Shown one piece after another: positions 1 through 5,093 of a DNA stretch of 5,627 nt. The position numbers were made by a program, and so were the translations under genes. The number at the start of each line of letters is the position of its first letter. Within the stretch, counting starts at the first letter, position 1. Origin of the DNA: JBBQQG01 sp038216175 (GTDB taxonomy: Bacteria > Patescibacteriota > Saccharimonadia > Saccharimonadales > OMJO01); contig JBBQQG010000115.1 in the NCBI GenBank assembly GCA_038216175.1, forward strand, positions 1-5,627, in the 5' to 3' direction. The notes under the pieces were generated by a model, which was not told the origin of the DNA, ran no database searches, and worked only from the letters and a program-made list of their open reading frames with translations.

Positions 1-1012
1 CTCCGTACCATTGTGCCAACGACCTTTTCCGTACCATCATGCTAGCGGCCCGTAAAAAAAGCGAATTATTTTTTTATATTTTCATGATATGTTCACACAA
101 GGTTTATCCTTATCATGCCCGAAAGTAGAGGCCATAAATGCTGTGTGAATTTTTGCGAATTGAACATGGATAAGCCTGAAACAGTTTACTTGATTCGACG
201 GGTTTTTATGTTGTGTATGTAGTACCCCGTATATTCCGTACTTGTACCTTTATCGTACCTTTTGCGGTACACAGTACCAATCGACATTCCCAATAGTGAT
301 CAGTCTACCCATCCTTTTGATGTCTCTACACACTACCGAGTAAACACTAACTGTACGGTAGACTGTATTATAAATCCACGCCACGTAGAAATTATGTCAT
401 CCCAAACATTCCATCCCATCGCATCACACGGGGCGGAGATGGGATTGTGATACCCATCCCTAGACCTGGCTTTATCCAGAAAAAAACGCGGCGAGGAAAT
501 GACCGTTCGAATACGAAAGAGCTTACTGAAAAACATTTAAATCAAACAATCAATCACAAGCAACGCCCGACTGATCAGCACTGGGACAACCAGCAGAATA
601 ATGAATTTAGTTCGGCATTGATTTGTGGTTGGCGACACTAATTTAGTAGTGCCTGATCAACATAAATATGATGCAGTACAATACAGTACTGGACATTTCA
701 AATAATCTGTTTGTCCATCCATGTCGTGTGCTGTACACTCGCCAGGTGCACATGGGCTTTAACTGAGAATGAATCATATTATCCACATATCTTCTAACGT
801 TACTACTTAGACCTGGTCATGCTTGTTTAATGGCACAAGTTACGTCTTGAATTTAAATGTATATTGTTTGACCACGTTCGGAGGATGTGTTGTCACCCTT
901 TGGGCCCCATATTTTCCGGTCTTACATGTGTCAATAAGGCGAAATACAACATCCTTTCTGGAAGTAGGCACTTTTTTGGCTTTGGCTATTTTACCCCTAC
1001 CTCCTCTATTTA
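1..1012. other. Non-coding region, no recognised gene
   Basis: Open frames here are at most about 70 codons, have no recognisable domain, and look like chance frames in AT-rich sequence. Two features stand out. TCCGTACCAT occurs twice, at 2-11 and 28-37. GTAC is clustered between 222 and 277. I see no tRNA, rRNA or splice-supported exon. Confidence 0.6.
222..277. repeat. GTAC-rich degenerate short repeat cluster
   Basis: GTAC occurs six times within 56 bp (222, 238, 244, 255, 267, 274), against roughly one per 256 bp expected in random DNA. Several copies sit in a shared CCGTAC or CGTACC context, and TTCCGTAC (234-241) recurs at 27-34. Further GTAC sites follow at 353 and in two CAGTAC motifs near 675-690. 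It resembles a decayed minisatellite; GTAC is itself palindromic, so strand is undefined. Confidence 0.4.
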
Positions 1013-1036
1013 CCAGTAGGCCCCGGGTATTATACC
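1013..1036. repeat. Degenerate extra copy of the element's terminal repeat
   Basis: CCAGTAGGCCCCGGG followed by TATTATACC closely matches the terminal repeat of the adjacent 1045-1291 element in its right-end form (CCAGTAGCGCCCGG then TTTTACCC). It sits directly outside the left end in the same orientation, suggesting a nested or partly duplicated insertion. A TTTTACCCCTACC block at 989-1001 also echoes the inner part of the terminal repeats. Confidence 0.45.
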
Positions 1037-1044
1037 TCTAGTCA

Positions 1045-1291
1045 GGACCCAGTAGTGTTTCGGCGATTTTACCCTACCGGTCAAACGCACGGGAGACCCG
1101 ATATTTTACCCGTAGATGCGATCGGAACCCATCAAACCCATGAAAACCCATCAGATTCCATAAAAAATTAACGTGAGAAAATATATACAAAATCAAGGTA
1201 GAAGGGGTACCCCCACCCCTTCAGGTAGAAGGGGTACCCCTACCCCTTCAGGTAGGGGTAAAGGGTAAAACAGCCGGGCGCTACTGGGTCC
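1045..1291. mobile_element. MITE-like element with about 30-bp imperfect terminal inverted repeats
   Basis: The left end at 1045-1074 starts GGACCCAGTAG and ends TTTTACCC. The reverse complement of the right end (1291-1263) starts with the same GGACCCAGTAG and ends TTTTACCC, with substitutions and one gap between. The 247-bp length, the lack of any coding frame and the terminal symmetry fit a non-autonomous DNA transposon. I find no convincing target-site duplication in the flanks (GTCA before, GCAT after), so the superfamily is undetermined. The interior holds three AACCCAT motifs (1126, 1135, 1145) and the 27-bp tandem repeat. Confidence 0.6.
1196..1260. repeat. 27-bp tandem repeat, two full units plus a partial third
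   Basis: Units at 1196-1222 and 1223-1249 differ at one base (CCCCCACCCC versus CCCCTACCCC). A third, partial unit begins at 1250. Each unit contains GAAGGGG and CCCCTTC arms around GGGGTACCCC, so it is itself an inverted repeat able to fold into a hairpin. The array occupies the right half of the MITE-like element, just inside its terminal repeat. Confidence 0.85.
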
Positions 1292-1357
1292 GCATTTTTC
1301 TTATTGTTCCTGTACTTTTCGATTGTTGGCTAAATATGTTCTCTAAATATGTGGATC

Positions 1358-1391
1358 TCTCTTTGAATACGTGGCATGGGCCGACTATTAG
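1358..1391 (+). repeat. 34-bp imperfect direct repeat, copy 1
   Basis: Starts TCTCTTTGAATAC. It matches 1577-1610 at 31 of 34 positions, 219 bp away in the same orientation. It lies just right of the MITE-like element, in the distal 3' flank of the homeobox gene. Confidence 0.8.
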
Positions 1392-1576
1392 ATAGACGAC
1401 GATAGATATCTGGTAATTGACGTACTGTGGAGTAGTGCTATATATAGTTTGCATAAATAGATCCGTACAAACCATAGTCGTAAAAATAATTTCCTATTTC
1501 AACTTTATTCACCCTGGCTTTCTACGGTAGTGATACAGAATCGCTTCACAGTGCGCAGTGCACAGGCATGGGAATT

Positions 1577-1610
1577 TCTCTTTGAATACATGGCATGGGC
1601 AGACTATCAG
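1577..1610 (+). repeat. 34-bp imperfect direct repeat, copy 2
   Basis: Second copy of the block at 1358-1391; the three differences are all single substitutions. Upstream of this copy is a G+C-richer patch containing GTGCGCAGTGCAC (about 1551-1563), not shared with copy 1. The pair could be ends of an unrecognised element, an old local duplication, or conserved binding sites. Confidence 0.8.
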
Positions 1611-1712
1611 CGTTCAATGGAATGAAAATACGAGAAATTCAAGCACTGTTGTATGTATCATATATTATATACCGGTACATTATAGTAGGTAAGAAATCCT
1701 ACGTGCAAGGTA

Positions 1713-1718
1713 TTTATT
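1713..1718 (-). terminator. Candidate polyadenylation signal AATAAA for the homeobox gene
   Basis: TTTATT on + reads AATAAA on the minus strand, about 355 nt past the TAG stop. A second AATAAA on the same strand lies at 1509-1504, about 565 nt past the stop. Either gives a reasonable 3' UTR length. I see no clear GU-rich downstream element after the first, so the choice between them is open. Confidence 0.3.
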
Positions 1719-1956
1719 ATGTCTTGTTAACTGCATTCATAGTAAGATTACATGTCCATTTCATGTGCAGCAAATCAAAACAGCAATATACAGTATTTAA
1801 AGACAGCGCCAGGAACGGCCAGTAAAGAAAAACTGTAACAAAATCCACTAGGTCAACACGACGCAATATTCCTTCCATGTTGTCCGCGCACTGCTGCAAG
1901 CAAAAGTCATGCACCAAATACTAACTAGTAACTAATGTACACACATTCCCAAGACC

Positions 1957-1997
1957 CACTTCCTTCTTTACTTCTCTTCTCCTCTGCCCCCGTTCCA
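1957..1997 (-). other. Polypurine tract in the probable 3' UTR
   Basis: The + strand is almost pure pyrimidine here, including CTTCCTTC, CTTCTCTTCTCCTC and CCCCC. The presumed transcript would therefore carry a GA-rich run about 75-115 nt after the stop codon. Such tracts can bind GA- or CU-recognising RNA proteins or adopt non-B DNA, but it may be ordinary simple sequence. It interrupts an otherwise AT-rich flank. Confidence 0.4.
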
Positions 1998-2047
1998 AAT
2001 AGACTATAGAAAAATAGTATCTCCAGTTACCAAAAATGGCGGCACAT

Positions 2048-2064
2048 GCAACTTATGCAGTTGC
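2048..2064 (-). other. Small hairpin immediately after the stop codon
   Basis: GCAACT and AGTTGC form a perfect 6-bp inverted repeat around a 5-nt loop, starting 7 nt past the TAG at 2072. It would be a stem-loop at the start of the 3' UTR. A 6-bp stem occurs often by chance, so no function is claimed. Confidence 0.3.
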
Positions 2065-2071
2065 CCTCGAC

Positions 2072-3407
2072 CTACCATGCTTGTGACGTGGAATTGTTCA
2101 AAGAAGAAGTATTATTAGAGACGGCAAGAAGAGATTGCGGCTGACTGTTTTCCGTTGTCGTGTCGCCGTAGGAGACTTTTCCGGTAATGTTATTGGTGTG
2201 TTGCGGGTAACCGGAAGCGTAATTGGCGTAACTGTGATTGTGACCGGGTGAGTAAACGACAGATGCAGACATTGTGGAATGTGAAACTGGCGAAGAGGAG
2301 GATTGAATTAAAGAGGCCACAGCGGAATTGGAATTATTATTGTTGTTATTATTGCTGTTGCAGGAGGAGACAGCCACGCCCACTGCAGTCTGTTTGCCAT
2401 CTTTGACCAACACAGGCACTGCCACCCTCCTCGGTCCAGGATTCATCAGGCTTTGTGTGGCCAGTTCGATCGTCTTGTCCTGTGATTGGCGTTTGCTCTT
2501 ATAGCGGCGGTTTTGATACCAGATCTTCACTTGTTGCTGTGAAAGCTGCAAAGAAATTTATCCGCGTTATGATAGTTTCTTGGGAAAAAAGGTTTTCACC
2601 ATCCCGTTTTGACTGCGTAGGTGCGTTCTTCGGATAAATAAATTCTACCATGCAATCACCAAAATTCAGGCTAATTCAGTGGCTGTCTACCACACATCCC
2701 GAAACATCCCAGAAACAAGAATTTTTATTAATTTAATTCAATTTAATTGTGACGGCAAGCAGACTGAAAAGAGTTGGCAAACATAATGTATACCGTTCCA
2801 GTGAGTAGTGACCGAACGCACGCACGACCACAAATTGAAGATTCTAAAGTTAACATCATGCAGTTTCATCAGTACATGCAAGAGCGTTGACCGTGTCTAC
2901 CTCTACCTGTCTGTTTTGTGGCTGTCAACATTCTACCCTTACCGATTACATAGTATGCAGTTGCCCCTACCAGTAACCTATTTCTGTCCCAGAGAAAGGT
3001 ACACAAAGGAAATCAAAAGGCTTTTTACTATCAGCATAGGCGCTATAGACCAGTACTTATAATGGTTACCTTCAAGTGCTGTGCCAGTTGATCTCGCTCA
3101 GGTGCTGAAAGATATTTCTGTGCTTTAAAACGTCGTTCAAGTTCATGGACTTGGGCCTGGGAGAAAAGGACGCGTGGTTTACGACGTTGACGTTGCTTCA
3201 ACAAACACGGCTCCTGATTATGTCCATGTCCTCCTCCTCCGCCGCCGCCACTGGACTGCAGATGGGCATAGGCGTGGGACGAACGATGATGAGAGTGATG
3301 GAGAGTGGAACTGTGACTGTCCATCTTGTTGTTATTCGAGGAGGTCTTGATGTGATGGGTAATCGGGGATGGATTGGTGCCATCCAAACGGTGACCCTCT
3401 CTTGTGT
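2072..3407 (-). CDS. Nkx2-5: NK4/tinman/Nkx2-5-type homeobox transcription factor, two exons seen, 5' end missing
   Basis: Coding exons are 3407-3070 and 2545-2072, reading on the minus strand. Joined, they give a complete 60-residue homeodomain (3186-3070 plus 2545-2483) running from RRKPRVLFSQ to KSKRQS. Tyr54 marks the NK2 class. Arg52 (QNRRYK, not the QNHRYK of NK2.1/NK2.2) and the following QDKTIELA point to the NK4 group. An NK2-specific domain, RRVAVPVLVKDGK, lies 17 residues after the homeodomain (2431-2393). A Tyr-rich segment (YANYASGYPQ) follows, and the protein ends in Ala-Trp at the TAG 2074-2072, as vertebrate Nkx2-5 ends in RAW. Before the homeodomain is a His/Ser-rich stretch with a Gly7 run (3249-3229); after the NK2-SD is an Asn7 run (2353-2333). 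Family knowledge: a nuclear DNA-binding factor, typically recognising AAGTG cores, for heart and visceral mesoderm. The N-terminal TN motif is absent, so at least one upstream exon is probably missing. If translation started at the internal ATG 3324-3322, the product would be about 242 residues. Odd: Tyr49, His14 and Gln42-43 in the homeodomain. Class is near certain; NK4 assignment is strong; the 5' structure is uncertain. Confidence 0.9.
2546..3069 (-). other. Phase-0 intron interrupting the homeobox between codons 39 and 40
   Basis: On the minus strand the upstream exon ends CAG CAC TTG AAG (homeodomain Q36-H37-L38-K39) and is followed by GTAACC at 3069-3064. The acceptor is TTTCTTTGCAG ending at 2546, and the next exon opens CTT TCA CAG (L40-S41-Q42). 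Removing 524 bp restores an uninterrupted 60-residue homeodomain, which is strong support for both splice sites. Reading through the donor instead gives VTIISTGL and then a stop. A possible branch point, CATAAC, lies about 20 nt upstream of the acceptor. The interior has no recognised gene or element. Confidence 0.93.
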
Positions 3408-3420
3408 CTGCAAACGATAA
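3408..3420 (-). other. Probable splice acceptor of a further upstream intron
   Basis: Minus-strand TTATCGTTTGCAG ends at 3408. It resembles the verified acceptor at 2546 (both end TTTGCAG). It leaves two bases, AC, before the codons ACA AGA GAG GGT CAC CGT TTG GAT, so the upstream exon should end with one base of a split codon (phase 1). Read without splicing, the frame continues upstream only to a TAA near 3450 with no ATG in between. The pyrimidine tract is short, so this is inference. The alternative is that this exon is the first coding exon and translation begins at ATG 3324-3322. Confidence 0.55.
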
Positions 3421-4082
3421 AGCACCTTTTACGATGCAATTGTAAGCGGTGTTTTACTATTTTCACGTTATGCACCAGTAAATATCATTGAATCGCTACT
3501 TATTAATTTTACCCTTGTGTGGTTTGTCGAGTTCTTTTACAATGTACTTCGAAAGTCGATTTTTTCGATAAAAAGAGGGATCAATTCTATTATCGTATTA
3601 TATTCTGGTCAGAGAAAAAAAAATAACTAAAAACTCAATGGGTACTAAAAGTATCTGAATCCAAAATACATATTGCATACGCTACACTAGTATACTGTTT
3701 GTACAAGAAATCAAAATCGGCTTAGAAACAGGTTGACGCGTGGATTAGTCGTGTCCTCGGGTTTCTTTCATGCATCCTTTGTCAATGAAAGAGCCGGGAA
3801 GTAGTATCATGGGCCAGTGGTTTAAAACGCAAAAACAAATGGCTGCACTGCTACGGAGTATTATGATACTTGCAATCTGAAACGACTGAAACATCTTCAC
3901 TCAACTTTTTTGCTTCCTACAATTTTGCTTCACACATGGCTTCTGTGGGGAAAGATAAAGAGTCTGTGCGCATGTAAAGTTTTCAGTCTATATATAAATA
4001 TGTAAATACGCCGGTCGGCTCCTGATCCGACTGCATCGCAAATGAGAATGCTCATATATTAGCCCATGCACCATATGCAACC
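3421..4082. other. Non-coding DNA: upstream intron or 5' flank of the homeobox gene
   Basis: No recognised coding exon. I searched the minus strand for a TN motif (F-S-V-x-D-I-L) by looking for the Asp-Ile-Leu codon pattern and found none. A TATATATAAATA sequence at 3989-4000 is TATA-like on either strand, but in AT-rich DNA that is weak evidence for a promoter. The only ATG-initiated minus-strand frames noticed here are about 20 codons. Confidence 0.5.
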
Positions 4083-4374
4083 TGCCCCCGCCACCCCTAA
4101 CCAAAATTCTTTTTAAAGGCCCCAATTGGGGGGCCCGGGGGGCGGTTAACGGGGGGGGCAGGGGTCCATTCCCCCCCCCCCCCCCCCCCCCCCGTTAGAG
4201 TTTGAAAACCCATCAAAACAGCCCTTACTCCCCCCTTTCGTGAGTCTTTGGGCCAAAAATCAGAAAGAGCCCTCCTCTTTCGAGAATTTTCAGACTTGAA
4301 AAAACGCACCAAAGGGGGGACCCTTTGAAAAATTTTCTGGCCCCTCCCTCGCCACCGAGTTAGACGCGCCACTG
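4083..4374 (-). mobile_element. Probable DNA-transposon remnant with a hAT-like end
   Basis: On the minus strand the block begins at 4374 with CAGTGGCGCG; CAGTGGCG-type termini are common in hAT-family elements. An inner segment, CCAGAAAATTTTTCAAAGG (minus, around 4341-4323), has a related inverted partner, CCAAAATTCTTTTTAAAGG, on + around 4101-4119, suggesting decayed terminal inverted repeats. Composition changes sharply at both edges. The 91-codon minus-strand frame is low-complexity, lacks transposase motifs and is probably not a protein. No clear 8-bp target duplication was found (AATTTGCG follows the right end). It shares the 13-mer TGAAAACCCATCA (4203-4215) with the other element (1141-1153). 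Confidence 0.4.
4128..4193. repeat. G tracts followed by a C23 mononucleotide run
   Basis: The + strand has four G runs (4128-4133, 4137-4142, 4151-4158, 4161-4164) with loops of 3, 8 and 2 nt, a canonical G-quadruplex arrangement. Six bases later comes an uninterrupted run of 23 C at 4171-4193. The G runs and C run can also pair with each other as a hairpin. Long homopolymers of this kind are error-prone in sequencing, so the true length is uncertain. Confidence 0.8.
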
Positions 4375-4980
4375 AATTTGCGGCACATTCTTTTACCCGT
4401 GTACTATGTATACTGTCTCGTATACCATAGATGTCAAGAAAACTACGGGACCATGTCTCGGTCAGGTCAGGTAATGTTGTGTCACGTTCAGAATTATATA
4501 CGGAAAATTAAATATTTCTATTATTATTATGCTATTTATATTTTATACTCGCTGTTGTTTTTCGCACTGAATGTTCCGATAAATAAATGCAAACCTGAAA
4601 ATTAACCTCGACGGCAAACCTGAAAATTGATACTGCTACATGCTACTTTCACAATTACGTTTATCAGGTTACATGGTAAATATAATTACTTTTAACATAC
4701 TAGATAAACATTTATAATATAAGATTGCAGTGACAAATGAACGCACCGAATTCTGGTTTATGTTTATTAAAACGAGAACCCGTAAAAAACTAAGTGTGCG
4801 CGTAATTGCACAAATTTCATATGGTAAAATCAATTTCTGGCTGCTCCACACTACGCTATATACAGAGATGTGGCGTATCCCCGATACGTTTTGGATGAGT
4901 TCAAAACAACATGCTTAAAAAGCCCAAATTCTTCACTCGTTATAATCCAGCGGAGAATGCAGGGTAGGCTTAACCGGTAC
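4375..4980. other. AT-rich non-coding region
   Basis: Contains frames of 60-75 codons on both strands with Tyr/Ile/Phe-rich, AT-driven translations and no domains, which I regard as chance. It holds a short ATT run near 4518-4530 and the 15-bp direct repeat at 4589/4614. No RNA gene recognised. Confidence 0.55.
4589..4628 (+). repeat. 15-bp perfect direct repeat, period 25
   Basis: GCAAACCTGAAAATT occurs at 4589-4603 and again at 4614-4628, separated by AACCTCGACG. A related TTAACCTCGA occurs at about 4989-4998. Too short to classify; consistent with a local slippage duplication. Confidence 0.75.
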
Positions 4981-5054
4981 CCGTGATATTAACCTCGAAT
5001 ATGTCGTCCGTCAGGTAGCTTTGAATGAATTGGACTGTAACCTTTGGCCTTTCG
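4981..5054 (-). CDS. Candidate internal exon, unsupported by homology
   Basis: On the minus strand GCATTTAATTTGCAG ends at 5055 and resembles the two acceptors of the homeobox gene. A stop-free stretch follows, reading RPKVTVQFIQSYLTDDIF then EVNIT, up to a possible donor ACGG|GTACCG at 4981/4980. The exon would end in phase 1 (one base, G), which is the phase required by the acceptor at 3408. However, 74 open bases occur by chance often, the translation matches nothing I recognise in NK4 linkers, and no TN motif is present. It could be chance, an NK4 linker exon, or an exon of another gene. Confidence 0.15.
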
Positions 5055-5093
5055 CTGCAAATTAAATGCGCAACGCACACATCCACGGACTAT

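Larger units (their letters stand above)
1292..2071. other. 3' flank and probable 3' UTR of the homeobox gene
   Basis: No protein-coding frame longer than about 76 codons, and none with recognisable content. It holds the 34-bp direct repeat, two minus-strand AATAAA signals, the purine tract and the small post-stop hairpin. The part next to 2072 is presumably transcribed from the minus strand as 3' UTR. Confidence 0.5.

Noticed and set aside
2549..2551. Independent gene starting at 2551 with its own start codon
   Set aside because: The codon is TTG inside the intron's acceptor tract; the real exon starts at 2545 and completes a homeodomain begun in the other exon.
3385..3387. Methionine start for the upstream homeobox exon at 3387
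   Set aside because: The codon is TTG, not ATG; a eukaryotic start there is unlikely and the frame continues upstream to a good splice acceptor.
3145..3425. Open frames on + and in another minus frame across the upstream homeobox exon
   Set aside because: They are shadows of the real coding frame, with no domain content; GC-richer coding sequence and codon bias keep them open.
3989..4000. TATA box promoter
   Set aside because: TATATATAAATA is common in AT-rich DNA, is TATA-like in both orientations, and no initiator or start exon could be tied to it.
4097..4372. Protein-coding gene of 91 codons on the minus strand
   Set aside because: The frame is kept open by G/C tracts, includes the C23 run as poly-Gly, and has no transposase or other domain.
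4378..4605. Small membrane protein on + (Tyr/Leu/Ile-rich 75-codon frame)
   Set aside because: AT-rich composition alone yields hydrophobic codons; the first codon is TTG rather than ATG and there is no splice or promoter support.
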